The notes under the pieces: model-generated
The model's database searches: none
Seen by the model: only the letters and a program-made list of their open reading frames with translations
What the model was told of the DNA's origin: nothing
Position numbers and translations under genes: made by a program
In this document: positions 26,971 through 36,877 of the stretch, one piece after another
Layout: each line of letters starts with the position of its first letter
Position numbering within the stretch: position 1 is the first letter of the stretch
Source: Hyphomicrobiales bacterium
GTDB taxonomy: Bacteria; Pseudomonadota; Alphaproteobacteria; Rhizobiales; NORP267
Assembly: GCA_021775875.1 (NCBI GenBank)
Contig: JAJFHA010000015.1
Span: 62,001-126,000, forward strand
Direction of reading: 5' to 3'
DNA: 64,000 bases

Positions 26971-28893
26971 ATGAGCAAGGCAAATGAAACGGCGACGACG
27001 AATGACGGTGATAATCATGCCTTTCAGGCTGACACCGCAAAATTGCTGCACCTGCTGATCCATTCGGTTTATTCCGACAAGGATATTTTCCTGCGTGAGC
27101 TGGTCTCCAATGCGGCGGATGCCTGCGACAAGCTTCGCTATCAGGCGATCGCCAAGCCGGACCTTTTGGCAGGCGATACTGATCTCAAGGTTATTGTTAC
27201 CCTCGACAAAGAAAACAAGCGGATCAGCGTTGCTGATAACGGCATCGGCATGGGCAAGGCAGAACTTGTTGCCAATCTGGGTACAATTGCGCGTTCAGGC
27301 ACGCGCGCCTTTGTTGACAAGCTGAAGGAGGCCAATGACGGCAATAACCTGATCGGGCAATTTGGTGTCGGGTTTTATTCGGCCTTCATGGTAGCCGACC
27401 AGATTGAAGTTTTCAGTGTGGCGGCAGGCAGTAAATCAGCCTGGTGCTGGCAATCCGATGGTGAACAATCTTTCACCGTTTCTCCGGTCAAGAAAAGCGA
27501 CGCCCATTGGCGCGCGCGGGGCACCGAAATTAATCTCCATATCTCGCAAGATGGCGCTGATTATCTGGACGTCAACCGGATGCGGGCGATCATGGAAACC
27601 TATTCCAGCCATATCGCGGTTCCGGTTTTTCTGGTCGAAATCAAAGATGGTGAAACGGGCGAGCCGATGCAGGTTGGTGACGCCACCGCGATTTGGATGC
27701 GGCCAAAAAAAGATATCAAGGACACCGAATACAAAGATTTTTACGGCCAGGTTTCAGGCCAGTATGAAGACCCTCTTGCGACAATCCATTACCGGGCCGA
27801 GGGGCGTCAGGAATATTCAGTGCTGGCATTTTTGCCCGCCAGCCAGCCGTTTGATCTGTTTGACCCAGCCCGCAAAAGCCGGTTGAAGCTTTATGTGCGG
27901 CGCGTGTTTATCACCGATGAAGCTGATATCCTGCCTTCCTATTTGCGGTTCGTGCGCGGTATTATTGATTCTGAAGACCTGCCGCTGAATATCAATCGGG
28001 AGATGCTCCAGCAAAATCCGCTATTGGCTGCGATTGGTACAGGTGTCGCCAAGCGGGTTTTGAAAGAAATTGGGGATATTGCAAAAAACGATTCCGAAAA
28101 ATTTGAAACCTTCTGGGATGCATTCGGGCCGGTGCTCAAGGAAGGGCTTTATGAAGACCTGGCCAAACGGGACGAATTGTTCGAGCTAACCCGGTTTAAG
28201 ACCAGCTCATCGAAGGACAAGTGGCGGTCGCTCAAAGATTATGTCGCTGACATGAAAGACAAGCAGGCGGCGATTTATTATATGACCGGGACAGATGCGG
28301 CGCGGTTGGAAAACAGCCCGCAGCTTGAAGGGTACCGGGCACGCGGGATCGAAGTGTTGCTGCTGTCCGATCCCGTCGACAGCTTTTGGGTGGTGACCGC
28401 GCTTGGATTTGACGGCAAGCCGTTTAAATCTGTGACGCAAGGGGGAGAAGACCTTGATGAGATTGAGGCCGTTGAAGACAAAACGGATGCTGATAAAAGT
28501 GCCCCGGAACTGGCAAAGCTCCTGACCCGGTTCAAGGAAATCCTTGGCGATGTTGTGGTCGCCGTTAACAAATCAACCCGGCTGACGGATAGTGTTTCAT
28601 GCCTGGTGGCGCCAGCCGAGGGGCCGGATCGGTCGCTTGAAAAAATTCTGGCAAGGCAATCCGGCGAGGACGTGGATAGCGCACCGGTTTTGGAAATCAA
28701 TCCAACGCATCCGCTGATCCTGGAACTTGCCGAAAAAATCGGCCAGGCAGACGGCATTGCGCCAGAGCTTGCTGAAGACATGGCCTGGCTTTTGTTTGAT
28801 CAGGCGCGTATTGCGGATGGGGAAGCGCCGCATGATCCGGCAGCGTTCAGCCAGCGGTTCAGCCGTCGTATTGCGGAAAATTTAAAGTCGTAA
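26971..28893 (+). CDS. htpG: Chaperone HtpG (bacterial Hsp90)
   Basis: A 640-residue Hsp90. The N-terminal GHKL ATPase motifs are NAADACDKLRYQ, DNGIGMGKAELVANLGTIARSG and GQFGVGFYSAFMVAD. The middle domain has the RVFITDEADILPSYLRFVRG and NREMLQQNP blocks with the catalytic-loop arginine. The C-terminal dimerisation domain is complete. It acts in the cytoplasm as an ATP-dependent chaperone. The start at 26971 gives the normal N-terminus (FQADTAKLLHLLIHSVY) with GAAGAGG ahead of it. It is convergent with the DUF1223 gene. Confidence 0.97.
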   Translation: MSKANETATTNDGDNHAFQADTAKLLHLLIHSVYSDKDIFLRELVSNAADACDKLRYQAIAKPDLLAGDTDLKVIVTLDKENKRISVADNGIGMGKAELVANLGTIARSGTRAFVDKLKEANDGNNLIGQFGVGFYSAFMVADQIEVFSVAAGSKSAWCWQSDGEQSFTVSPVKKSDAHWRARGTEINLHISQDGADYLDVNRMRAIMETYSSHIAVPVFLVEIKDGETGEPMQVGDATAIWMRPKKDIKDTEYKDFYGQVSGQYEDPLATIHYRAEGRQEYSVLAFLPASQPFDLFDPARKSRLKLYVRRVFITDEADILPSYLRFVRGIIDSEDLPLNINREMLQQNPLLAAIGTGVAKRVLKEIGDIAKNDSEKFETFWDAFGPVLKEGLYEDLAKRDELFELTRFKTSSSKDKWRSLKDYVADMKDKQAAIYYMTGTDAARLENSPQLEGYRARGIEVLLLSDPVDSFWVVTALGFDGKPFKSVTQGGEDLDEIEAVEDKTDADKSAPELAKLLTRFKEILGDVVVAVNKSTRLTDSVSCLVAPAEGPDRSLEKILARQSGEDVDSAPVLEINPTHPLILELAEKIGQADGIAPELAEDMAWLLFDQARIADGEAPHDPAAFSQRFSRRIAENLKS

Positions 28894-28902
28894 GAACCGG
28901 GT

Positions 28903-29652
28903 CTACCAATTGTCCAAAATCGCCGCGCCGATGATCGGACCGGCCGGACCTGATTGAAGCAGGACCGCGCAGCCTTCGTGACCGCGGCTCATAATTTCGG
29001 CTTTTGGCAGGGTAAAAACCGCCTGGTCGCCGTTCCATGTGCCAACCGGCGTCATTTCCCGCACAACATTGGTGTAGGTGATCGTATGCCCGGCATTCTC
29101 ACCTCTGGCGACCGGAACCTCGATCTGATTTTCAAACAATAGAAGCCACACGGTACCGCTTTGGTAGTTTCCACCCGCCGCAGCGCTTGCCACATTGATG
29201 ATGATGTTGTTGTCGGTGCTTTCCATATCAACGGAGACATTGTGAGCTTCCATGCTGGATTTGGTGATAGCAACTTTGTCGTCAATGACCTTTTGATCAT
29301 AGCCTGGCGCAGCGGCAATCCCGTTAATGACGACCTGAGGGGTATAGATCATCCGGTCTCCGCGGATGGACGCGTAATCGCGCTGGCGCCGGGAATTGGC
29401 CGGGCTGGCCAGTGTATCTGTCCAGCCAAGATAATCCCAATAATCGACGGGCATGGAGAGGGCAAGAATCTCTTGATGGCCGGCATATTCGGCAAGCAAT
29501 TCGTCAGCGGGTGGGCAGGAAGAACAGCCCTGACTGGTGAAAAGTTCAATAACCGTTGTTGCCGAACGGGCCTGACTGGGAGCTGGTGTCAGGGCAATAA
29601 TTGCAGCTGCAAAAAAGAGCAGAAAAATAGAAAGAAAACGAATTTTGATCAT
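28903..29652 (-). CDS. DUF1223 family secreted thioredoxin-like protein
   Basis: A 249-residue protein with a signal peptide (FLSIFLLFFAAAIIALTPAPSQA). It is followed at once by the DUF1223 signature VIELFTSQGCSSCPPADELLAEYA, in which CSSC resembles a thioredoxin CxxC pair. The PVDYWDYLGWTDTLASP and YTPQVVINGI blocks confirm the family. DUF1223 proteins are common in alphaproteobacteria; a periplasmic redox role is inferred from the fold but not proven. The start at 29652 (MIKIRF) fits the signal peptide; the longer frame adds 19 unlikely residues. Confidence 0.87.
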   Translation of the reverse strand: MIKIRFLSIFLLFFAAAIIALTPAPSQARSATTVIELFTSQGCSSCPPADELLAEYAGHQEILALSMPVDYWDYLGWTDTLASPANSRRQRDYASIRGDRMIYTPQVVINGIAAAPGYDQKVIDDKVAITKSSMEAHNVSVDMESTDNNIIINVASAAAGGNYQSGTVWLLLFENQIEVPVARGENAGHTITYTNVVREMTPVGTWNGDQAVFTLPKAEIMSRGHEGCAVLLQSGPAGPIIGAAILDNW

Positions 29653-29747
29653 GATTATTGATTGCAAATGATTGTAGCGCCAAGAACGGACATTGTTATC
29701 CGGGTCCAAGGCTACGTGTAGTTGAAATCAATTGCCAGTAACGAACC

Positions 29748-29783
29748 GGTGACGTGACCGACATTGCGGATGGTCACGTCACC
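29748..29783. repeat. 12-bp perfect inverted repeat downstream of acnA
   Basis: GGTGACGTGACC (29748-29759) and GGTCACGTCACC (29772-29783) are exact reverse complements with a 12-base spacer. The repeat lies 38 bases past the acnA stop and about 95 bases upstream of the DUF1223 start. There is no T-tract on either side, so it is not a standard terminator. It could be an mRNA-stabilising 3' hairpin, a Rho-dependent end or an operator for the DUF1223 gene. Confidence 0.7.
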
Positions 29784-29821
29784 AGAGTCCTGATCCTAAT
29801 CCATTCGTCCAAATTTTAATT

Positions 29822-32515
29822 CTAAGCGGACAAATTATTGAGGACGAATTGCAGAATACCGCCGCTCTTGTAATAATCCAACTCATCCAGAGTATCGATC
29901 CGACACAATAAGCCGATCATTTTGCTTTTGCCGTCGGTATAGGTGATTTTGGCGCTCAACTTCGCCCGTGGTTTGAGTTTGTCCAGTCCCAGAATGGTGA
30001 CCTGTTCATCGCCTTTTAATTTGAGTTTGGTCCAGGATTGGCCGTCTTCAAATACAAGCGGCAAGACGCCCATTCCGATCAGGTTTGAGCGATGGATGCG
30101 CTCGAATGATTCTGTAATAACAGCCTTGACGCCAAGCAGGTAGGTGCCTTTTGCGGCCCAGTCGCGGCTTGACCCGGAGCCATATTCCTTGCCGGCAAAA
30201 ATCACCAAGGGTGTATTTTGCTTTTTATATTGCATAGCCGCATCGTAAATAGGCATCTGCTTGGCGGAGGGGTAATGGACGGTCACACCGCCCTCAACAC
30301 CCGGCACCATCTGGTTCTTGATGCGGATATTGGCGAAAGTGCCGCGCATCATCACTTCATGGTTGCCGCGTCTGGAGCCATAGGAATTGAATTCCGCTTG
30401 CGGCACTTTTTTAGCAGTCAGATATTTGCCGGCCGGGCTATTTTTCTGGATCGCACCGGCTGGTGAAATATGGTCGGTGGTGATTGAATCAAGGAACAGG
30501 CCGAGGATATTGGCATTTTCAATTTTGTCATCATTTGCTTCATCCTGCCCACCTTCAAAATAGGGCGGGTGCTGCACATAGGTGGATTTTGCGTCCCAGC
30601 TATAGGTCAGGCTTTTCTCGGTCTTGATCTTGCGCCATTGGGCGTCGCCCTTGAAGACATCGCCATACCGGTCGCGGAACATGGCCCGGGTGACCGATTT
30701 GCGGGCAACATCTGCAATCTCCTTATTTGAAGGCCAGATGTCCTTCAGATAAACCGGATTGCCCTTCTTGTCGGTGCCAAGCGGGTCTTTGGTCAGGTCA
30801 ATGTTCAGGGTGCCGGCCAGAGCGTAGGCCACAACGAGGGGCGGGGAGGCCAGGAAGTTTGCGCGGATATCCTGGCTGATGCGGCCTTCAAAGTTACGGT
30901 TTCCGGAGAGAACCGAGCACGCAACCAGATCGTTTTTGTTGATTGCCTTTGAAATTTCTTCAGGCAGCGGCCCCGAATTGCCGATACAGGTGGTGCAACC
31001 GTAACCGACCAGATCGAAACCCAGTTTGTTGAGATCTTTTTGCAAACCGGCCCGGACCAGATAATCCGTCACAACCTTGCTGCCGGGGGCGAGCGAGGTT
31101 TTGACCCACGGCTTCACGGTCAATCCGCGCGCCACAGCGTTGCGGGCGACAAGGCCAGCACCAAGCATCACAGACGGGTTGGACGTATTGGTACAGGATG
31201 TGATGGCGGCGATCACAACGTCGCCATCGCCGAGATCAAAATTGGCATCCTTGATCTTGTGGCGTTTTGCAGGTCCGGCTTTTTTGAATTCCTGTTTGAG
31301 CATTTTGCCAAATGCTACATCAGCGCCGGCTAGATCGAGACGATCTTGTGGGCGTTTGGGTCCGGAAATGCTCGGAATTACCTCCGACATATCCAGCTCA
31401 AGCGAACTGGTGAAAATCGGATCGGGCGTTGATCTGGTGCGATACATGCCCTGGGCTTTGGCGTATTTTTCAACCAGGTCGATACGTGCGGATTTTCGGT
31501 TGGTCGATTTGAGGTAATTCACAGTGTCGCTGTCGATCGGAAAAAAGCCGCAGGTGGCACCATATTCCGGGGCCATGTTGGCCAGAGTTGCCTGATCTTC
31601 CAATGTGAGATGATCGAGGCCGGGACCAAAAAATTCAACGAATTTACCGACCACGCCTTCGGCTCGCAGCATTTCAACAACCTTGAGAACAAGGTCGGTG
31701 GCCGTAACACCTTCGCGAATTTTACCGGTCAGCTTGAACCCGATCACTTCGGGGATCAGCATGGAAATTGGTTGCCCGAGCATGGCGGCTTCGGCTTCGA
31801 TGCCGCCAACGCCCCAGCCTAATACAGACAGACCGTTGATCATGGTGGTGTGGCTGTCGGTGCCCACAAGCGAATCCGGGTATGCGGTCTCGACCGTTTT
31901 GCCGTCGCGGCGTTCCTTTTTGGTCCACACGGTTTGCGCCAGATATTCCAGATTGACCTGATGGCAGATGCCGGTTCCGGGTGGCACGACGCGGAAATTA
32001 TCAAAGGCCTCGCCGCCCCAGCGCAAAAATTCATAACGCTCGCCGTTGCGCTCATATTCGCGCCCGACATTGGCCTTGAAAGCTTTGGAATTGCCAAAAA
32101 AGTCCACCATCACGGAATGGTCGATCACAAGATCAACCGGAGAAAGCGGGTTGATTTTCTTTGGGTTCCCACCGCGTTTTTCCATGGCCGTGCGCATGGC
32201 GGCCAGATCAACGACAGCTGGAACGCCGGTGAAATCCTGCATCAGAACCCGCGCTGGCCGGAATGCAATTTCCCGGGTGGATTTGCGCCGGGTCAGCCAT
32301 TTCGCCATAGCGCGGATATCGTCAGCGGTGACCGAGCGGCCATCTTCGTTGCGTAGTAGATTTTCGAGCAGTACTTTTAAAGAAAATGGCAGACGCGAAA
32401 TGCCTTCAAGGCCGTTTTTCTCAGCCGCCTTCAGGCTGAAATATTCGTAGACCTTGTTGCCGACTTTCAGGTTTTTGCGGGATTTGAATGTATTTGGATG
32501 TTGGGATGCAGTCAC
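29822..32515 (-). CDS. acnA: Aconitate hydratase A
   Basis: An 897-residue monomeric aconitase converting citrate to isocitrate in the TCA cycle. The [4Fe-4S] ligands are the Cys in [10 protein letters not shown] and the pair in [13 protein letters not shown]. The substrate-binding blocks [29 protein letters not shown] and [18 protein letters not shown] are intact. I choose a GTG start at 32515 ([14 protein letters not shown]) because AAGGAA lies 10 bases upstream and the length then matches the family; an ATG at 32587 would add 24 basic residues. It diverges from ccmA, a common alphaproteobacterial arrangement. Confidence 0.97.
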   Translation of the reverse strand: MTASQHPNTFKSRKNLKVGNKVYEYFSLKAAEKNGLEGISRLPFSLKVLLENLLRNEDGRSVTADDIRAMAKWLTRRKSTREIAFRPARVLMQDFTGVPAVVDLAAMRTAMEKRGGNPKKINPLSPVDLVIDHSVMVDFFGNSKAFKANVGREYERNGERYEFLRWGGEAFDNFRVVPPGTGICHQVNLEYLAQTVWTKKERRDGKTVETAYPDSLVGTDSHTTMINGLSVLGWGVGGIEAEAAMLGQPISMLIPEVIGFKLTGKIREGVTATDLVLKVVEMLRAEGVVGKFVEFFGPGLDHLTLEDQATLANMAPEYGATCGFFPIDSDTVNYLKSTNRKSARIDLVEKYAKAQGMYRTRSTPDPIFTSSLELDMSEVIPSISGPKRPQDRLDLAGADVAFGKMLKQEFKKAGPAKRHKIKDANFDLGDGDVVIAAITSCTNTSNPSVMLGAGLVARNAVARGLTVKPWVKTSLAPGSKVVTDYLVRAGLQKDLNKLGFDLVGYGCTTCIGNSGPLPEEISKAINKNDLVACSVLSGNRNFEGRISQDIRANFLASPPLVVAYALAGTLNIDLTKDPLGTDKKGNPVYLKDIWPSNKEIADVARKSVTRAMFRDRYGDVFKGDAQWRKIKTEKSLTYSWDAKSTYVQHPPYFEGGQDEANDDKIENANILGLFLDSITTDHISPAGAIQKNSPAGKYLTAKKVPQAEFNSYGSRRGNHEVMMRGTFANIRIKNQMVPGVEGGVTVHYPSAKQMPIYDAAMQYKKQNTPLVIFAGKEYGSGSSRDWAAKGTYLLGVKAVITESFERIHRSNLIGMGVLPLVFEDGQSWTKLKLKGDEQVTILGLDKLKPRAKLSAKITYTDGKSKMIGLLCRIDTLDELDYYKSGGILQFVLNNLSA

Positions 32516-32747
32516 AGGATCAGGTTCCTTGTTCGCCGATTTTTCTTGCCGCCGGGAACGTGTCGCAACGTGTAAATTGTACGACATGCCGGGCGCAATT
32601 GCGTTAGCCCCTTAAAGGCGCGATAACACGAACTCATGTATGGAACCCTGTTAACCAGCCAGCCGGGCAAAGTCGAGACCTGCTTATGATTTTTGGAGAA
32701 ATTTCCGCAGCTTTTGTCGCCCAACCGGTGCTGCGGGAACAATTTTA

Positions 32748-33353
32748 ATGCAGCTATTGCTTCACGATCTTGCTGTGGCCCGCGGCGAGCGGGTTCTGGT
32801 CCGTGACCTGAACCTCTCTGTCAGCGCGGGCAGTTCACTTTTGCTTGAAGGGGCGAATGGCAGCGGCAAGACCAGCCTGTTGCGGGTGATTGCCGGGCTG
32901 TTGCGTCCCTGGCAGGGCGAAGTGGTGCTGGAAGGAAGTAAAGACGAAGACGCGTCTGTAGCCGAACAATCTCATTTTTTTGGCCATGCCGATGGCGTCA
33001 AAGGCAATCTGACGATTGTCGAAAATTTGCGGTTCTGGCAAAATTATATCGGCGATGGCGTGGTCGATGATGATCCGCTTGACGTTTTCGGACTTGGCGA
33101 ACTTTGTGATGTGCCGGCGCATTTTTTGTCCGCCGGTCAGAAACGTAAACTCGGACTTTTGCGCCTCCTGGCTGCACGGCGTCCGGTCTGGTTGCTGGAT
33201 GAACCAAACGTATCGCTTGATGGGGATGCTTGCGATATTTTAGCCGGATTGATGAAACGGCATGTGGCTGAGGGGGGCATTCTGGTCGTCGCCAGCCATG
33301 TGGATGTGGGCATTTCGTTTGACCAAACCCGTCAGTTGGGGCGCGCAGCATGA
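32748..33353 (+). CDS. ccmA: Heme exporter ATP-binding protein CcmA
   Basis: A 201-residue ABC ATPase of the CcmABCD complex that releases heme-loaded CcmE for cytochrome c maturation. Walker A is GANGSGKTSLLRV, the signature segment LSAGQKRKLGLLRLL is the CcmA-type variant, and Walker B is PVWLLDEPNVSLD. Overlap with ccmB is 4 bases. About 230 bases separate the gene from the acnA start and must hold both promoters. Confidence 0.95.
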   Translation: MQLLLHDLAVARGERVLVRDLNLSVSAGSSLLLEGANGSGKTSLLRVIAGLLRPWQGEVVLEGSKDEDASVAEQSHFFGHADGVKGNLTIVENLRFWQNYIGDGVVDDDPLDVFGLGELCDVPAHFLSAGQKRKLGLLRLLAARRPVWLLDEPNVSLDGDACDILAGLMKRHVAEGGILVVASHVDVGISFDQTRQLGRAA

Positions 33354-34018
33354 CCGCATTTCGTGCCCTCCTTTACCGGGATATTTTACTGGCGTTGCGG
33401 CTTGGTGGTGGCGTGACCCTTGCGATCGGTTTCTTTCTGCTGGTGATTGCGGTTTTCACATTTGGCATTGGACCGGACTTGCCGTTGCTGGCACGGATCG
33501 CGCCGGGGATGTTGTGGGCGGCGATGCTTTTAAGTGCATTATTGACCCTGGACCGGTTGATGCAGGCAGACTTCGAAGACGGGTCGCTCGATATTATGGC
33601 CGGAGCCACGCTGAATCTGGAATTGGGGTTTGCAGCCAAAGCACTTGCGCATTGGCTGACCACCGGTGTGCCGTTAAGTCTGGCGGCACCGTTGTTAGGC
33701 TTCCTGGTCAATCTTGATCCGGGTGCCATTATCCCCCTTGTCGCGACTATGCTGGTCGGGACAATCGCGATCAGTTTCACCGGTATGATCGGCGCGGCAC
33801 TTACTGTTGCGTTGCGGCGCGGCGGGTTGTTGACGGCCATTCTGGTTTTGCCGCTTTATGTGCCGGTACTGATATTCGGGGTTAGCGCAGTGCAGGCGGC
33901 GCTTGGGGGGCCGACATCATTCACGTCGCCATTTTTGCTGTTGTGTGCAATTTCTCTAGCCAGTCTGGTACTCGGCCCGGTGGCCTCGGCCGCCGCGATC
34001 CGCACATCGTGGCAATGA
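33350..34018 (+). CDS. ccmB: Heme exporter membrane protein CcmB
   Basis: A 222-residue inner-membrane protein with six spans. It is the permease-like partner of CcmA in cytochrome c maturation system I. Family features are the N-terminal FRALLYRDILLALRLGGG, FEDGSLDIMAGATLNLE between spans 2 and 3, and LPLYVPVLIFGVSAVQAA near the end. It is translationally coupled to ccmA (ATGA overlap). The gap to ccmC is about 80 bases and holds no gene. Confidence 0.95.
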   Translation: MTAFRALLYRDILLALRLGGGVTLAIGFFLLVIAVFTFGIGPDLPLLARIAPGMLWAAMLLSALLTLDRLMQADFEDGSLDIMAGATLNLELGFAAKALAHWLTTGVPLSLAAPLLGFLVNLDPGAIIPLVATMLVGTIAISFTGMIGAALTVALRRGGLLTAILVLPLYVPVLIFGVSAVQAALGGPTSFTSPFLLLCAISLASLVLGPVASAAAIRTSWQ

Positions 34019-34097
34019 TAAAAAATAGTGACCGGGGGTAGCATTTATGAGATTTGGTCGCATTGCAAAGCGGAACCAGGGAGCCTAGATAACGGGA

Positions 34098-34829
34098 ATG
34101 ATCAAGCTCGCCAATCCAAGTAATTTTTTGGCTTTCGCCAATAAGATTATGCCCTGGTTGATTGCAGCCAGTGTGGCAATTGTCGCCTATGGTTTGTATC
34201 TGGCACTTTATGTGTCGCCGCCTGATTATCAGCAGGGCGAAACCGTGCGGATCATGTTCTTGCACGTGCCGTTCGCCTGGGGGGCAATGGCGGGGTACAC
34301 GCTGATTGCACTATCCGCCCTCGGCACTCTTGTATGGCGGCATCCGCTGGCTGATGTGGCGGCGCGCGCCGCCGCGCCAATCGGGGCGGCGTTTACGTTT
34401 GTGGCGCTGGCGACCGGTTCAATCTGGGGCAAACCGATGTGGGGCACCTGGTGGGTTTGGGATGCTCGTCTAACCTCGTTTCTTTTGCTGTTTTTTCTCT
34501 ATCTTGGTCTGATTTCCCTGTGGCAAACGATTGAAGAACCATCTCGCGCAGCGCGTAGCGCTGCCATATTGGCGCTGGTCGGATTCATAAATATCCCGGT
34601 GATCAAGTTTTCGGTTGATTGGTGGAATACACTTCACCAGCCAGCCAGTGTCATCCGGGTTGGTGGCTCGGCCATCCATAATGATATTCTGGTGCCGTTA
34701 CTGGTGATGGCGCTGGGGGCGACGTTGGTGTTTATCACATTGCATGTAGCAGCGATGCGGAACGAAATTCTCCGGAGGCGGATCAGAACCTTGATCCGGA
34801 GTCAGGTTGAAGGCGGGGTAGAGGTATGA
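34098..34829 (+). CDS. ccmC: Heme-handling protein CcmC
   Basis: A 243-residue membrane protein with six spans. The periplasmic tryptophan-rich WWD motif is MWGTWWVWDARLTSFLLLF. The heme-ligating histidines of the family sit in FLHVPFAW (first loop) and in the region DWWNTLHQPASV. CcmC presents heme to CcmE. The stop overlaps the ccmD start by 4 bases. ccmE and ccmF/H are not in this window. Confidence 0.96.
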   Translation: MIKLANPSNFLAFANKIMPWLIAASVAIVAYGLYLALYVSPPDYQQGETVRIMFLHVPFAWGAMAGYTLIALSALGTLVWRHPLADVAARAAAPIGAAFTFVALATGSIWGKPMWGTWWVWDARLTSFLLLFFLYLGLISLWQTIEEPSRAARSAAILALVGFINIPVIKFSVDWWNTLHQPASVIRVGGSAIHNDILVPLLVMALGATLVFITLHVAAMRNEILRRRIRTLIRSQVEGGVEV

Positions 34830-34981
34830 CCCATCTGCAATATGTAACGTCGGCCTATCTGATTGCAGCTTTGGTCGTGATCCTTCTGATTGTGCGAATA
34901 GCATTCGATTATCGTGGCCAGAAGCGCAAACTTGCCGATCTTGAAGCACGTGGTGTGCGTCGGCGCTCGGGGCAGTCGTGA
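34826..34981 (+). CDS. ccmD: Heme exporter protein CcmD
   Basis: A short gene of 51 codons between ccmC and ccmG, overlapping both by 4 bases. The product has one membrane span (AYLIAALVVILLIVRIAF) followed by a basic tail (DYRGQKRKLADLEARG), the standard CcmD layout. CcmD helps release holo-CcmE from the CcmAB/C complex. Position, size and topology identify it even though the family is poorly conserved in sequence. Confidence 0.9.
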   Translation: MTHLQYVTSAYLIAALVVILLIVRIAFDYRGQKRKLADLEARGVRRRSGQS

Positions 34982-35571
34982 GCGATACGCGGCCTGAAAA
35001 AAATACAACCGGGTTTCGGCCCGGATTGATGATTTTGCCGCTTGCGATTTTCGCAATTCTGGCGATCATTCTTTATTTCAGGCTGTTTGGATCTGACCCG
35101 TCGCAAATTCCGTCCGCTTTGATTAACAAACAAGCACCTGAATTTTCGCTTCCGGCAATTTCCGGTCTTGTCGGACCAGATAATTCTGCGGTGCCTGGAT
35201 TTTCAAGCGCAGACCTTGCGGGTGGTGAGGTGAGCATTGTCAATGTCTGGGCGTCGTGGTGTGTGCCGTGTCGGGATGAACACCCACTTCTGACATCTCT
35301 GGGGCAGGATTTCGGGATCACAATTTACGGGATCAATTACAAAGACAGCCCTGAAAATGCGCGGCAATTTCTTACCCAACTGGGCAACCCTTACCGGGCC
35401 ATTGGGACAGACCGTGATGGGCGTGCGTCCATTGACTGGGGGCTTTATGGGGTGCCGGAATCCTTCATCGTGACCGGCGATGGGGTGATCGCCTACAAAC
35501 ATGTGGGTCCATTGACGGCGGACATTATCAATTCGATCATTCTTCCCGAGATTGAAAAAGCCCGCCATTAA
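34978..35571 (+). CDS. ccmG: Thiol:disulfide interchange protein CcmG/DsbE
   Basis: A 197-residue membrane-anchored periplasmic thioredoxin-like protein that reduces apocytochrome c cysteines. An N-terminal anchor (LMILPLAIFAILAIILYF) is followed by the thioredoxin domain with the active site WASWCVPCRDEHP. The CcmG-specific INYKDSPENARQFL and YGVPESFIV (cis-Pro) blocks follow. The start is GTG at 34978, overlapping the ccmD stop by 4 bases. It is the last gene of the ccmABCDG unit. Confidence 0.95.
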   Translation: MSDTRPEKNTTGFRPGLMILPLAIFAILAIILYFRLFGSDPSQIPSALINKQAPEFSLPAISGLVGPDNSAVPGFSSADLAGGEVSIVNVWASWCVPCRDEHPLLTSLGQDFGITIYGINYKDSPENARQFLTQLGNPYRAIGTDRDGRASIDWGLYGVPESFIVTGDGVIAYKHVGPLTADIINSIILPEIEKARH

Positions 35572-35604
35572 TTGCCTATTTTAGCGCCGTGGAGGGGTAT
35601 AAAA

Positions 35605-35621
35605 TTAACCCTTTGTTAACC
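35605..35621. promoter_or_regulatory. CtrA-type box TTAA-N7-TTAACC
   Basis: TTAA, seven bases (CCCTTTG), then TTAACC exactly match the full CtrA consensus of alphaproteobacteria. A further half-site on the opposite strand (GGTTAA) is at 35645. The box lies about 85-100 bases before the small gene at 35707 and just past ccmG, so it most likely serves the small gene. Confidence 0.65.
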
Positions 35622-35706
35622 ATGAATTGTGCATGATAACTTTTGGTTAACTATACCGATTTTCCGGTTTTAACTAAAACTAGCAGCAATAAAACAAGCA
35701 GCAATC

Positions 35707-36123
35707 ATGTCCGTTATTCTCAATCCAGCCCTCGTCGCGGCCCGCGCCTATGTGCGCCCGACCCCGCTTCCTGCAAAGGGCGGGTTTGTGATTGATCCCG
35801 ATGCTTCGCCAGCGCGCCAGCGCGGGGTAGAGGCTTCAAACCGTAGAACAGCGCCAGCGATTGAAATAAGCCTGAGTCCTGAAGCACTTGATCTGTTGGC
35901 CAAGGCCCGCGCGAATGTGCGCGATGGCGGAAGCACGCAAACGCGAAGTGCGACCAATAGTGATGCAGTTAAAGTCAACAGCAGGGGGTTGAGTTTCGAC
36001 GATTTCGTCGCGGCGCAAAAACCTCCGCCAGTCTCTACTTACCCAGTGCCTGGGTCGGTGCCTGATTCCTTATCAGATCGGGCTCATCTCCGGCCCGGCA
36101 GTCAATTGGATATTACGCTCTGA
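35707..36123 (+). CDS. Hypothetical protein preceded by a CtrA-type box
   Basis: A 138-residue protein with no signal peptide or membrane span and low complexity outside the middle. The only domain-like part is IEISLSPEALDLLAKARANV near residue 57. The N-terminus (MSVILNPALVAARAYVRPT) and the Pro/Ser-rich tail look unstructured. I do not recognise it. The ribosome-binding site is weak; a tandem AGCAGCAAT lies just before the ATG. The upstream CtrA box suggests cell-cycle or motility-linked expression, which is inference only. Confidence 0.6.
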   Translation: MSVILNPALVAARAYVRPTPLPAKGGFVIDPDASPARQRGVEASNRRTAPAIEISLSPEALDLLAKARANVRDGGSTQTRSATNSDAVKVNSRGLSFDDFVAAQKPPPVSTYPVPGSVPDSLSDRAHLRPGSQLDITL

Positions 36124-36124
36124 A

Positions 36125-36685
36125 TTATCCAAATTTCTGGTGCTGGCTAGCGTCTGGATCTTGTCCCTGCCGATTTGCTCCGGTCTGAGAATTGCTGATA
36201 GCACCATCACGACCATGGGCATCCGTACCGTTGTTCCCATCGCCCTTGCTTGAAATTATCGCTTTTAACGCTCGCATAAATGCTTCGCGTGTTTCGATAG
36301 GAATTGCGGCAAGGATACGTGTGTCTGCGCGTGCTGCATTTGGTTTGTATTCATCAAAAATCGATTGCCCCTCAGGAGACAGGCGAATGGCATAGGCACG
36401 CTGGTCTGCTTCGGTGCGACGACGCGACAAAAGCCCTTTTTTTAACATTCTGCGTACAATGTCAGCCAGAGTGGAGCGATCTATGCCGGTTACATCCACA
36501 AGATCAGTTTGTGATAGATCCAAATGGCGTCCAACTACTGACAAAACCGCGAATTGACGCGAAGTTAACCCGCTATTGCCGACTTCATCGGCGAATATTT
36601 CGGTCGCTAACTGCCCCACCTTGTGCAAAAGATGAATAGAAGATTCGTTGAGAGGATCATCATCCTGAATATCAGATAAAGTCAT
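36125..36685 (-). CDS. MarR family transcriptional regulator
   Basis: A 186-residue winged-helix regulator. The MarR core runs from SIHLLHKVGQLATEIF through SGLTSRQFAVLSVVG and the recognition helix region LVDVTGIDRSTLADIVRRMLKKGLLSRRR to the wing with DQRAYAIRLSPEG. The C-terminal 40 residues are a polar Gly/Asn/Gln-rich tail that is unusual for the family and probably disordered. The start at 36685 (MTLSDIQ) is preferred. The target is unknown; an AT-rich gap upstream holds an inverted repeat that may be its own operator. Confidence 0.88.
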   Translation of the reverse strand: MTLSDIQDDDPLNESSIHLLHKVGQLATEIFADEVGNSGLTSRQFAVLSVVGRHLDLSQTDLVDVTGIDRSTLADIVRRMLKKGLLSRRRTEADQRAYAIRLSPEGQSIFDEYKPNAARADTRILAAIPIETREAFMRALKAIISSKGDGNNGTDAHGRDGAISNSQTGANRQGQDPDASQHQKFG

Positions 36686-36877
36686 GATTATACTCGCTGC
36701 CTCGGTATTTTTTATCCGGCAACGGTTGGAAAAATTCTGGAAAATGCTGACCGTCATCGGAATTCGTATCCATACTGTGGCTCAGTATGCTGAGAAAACC
36801 TATTCACAATGGAACTCGGGAGATCACAATTTAGTTAGAATTTTTGTCCTCATATTGAACATGCATAGTAATCATAT

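Noticed and set aside
29748-29783. Intrinsic terminator of acnA
   Set aside because: The stem is strong but there is no T-tract on either side.
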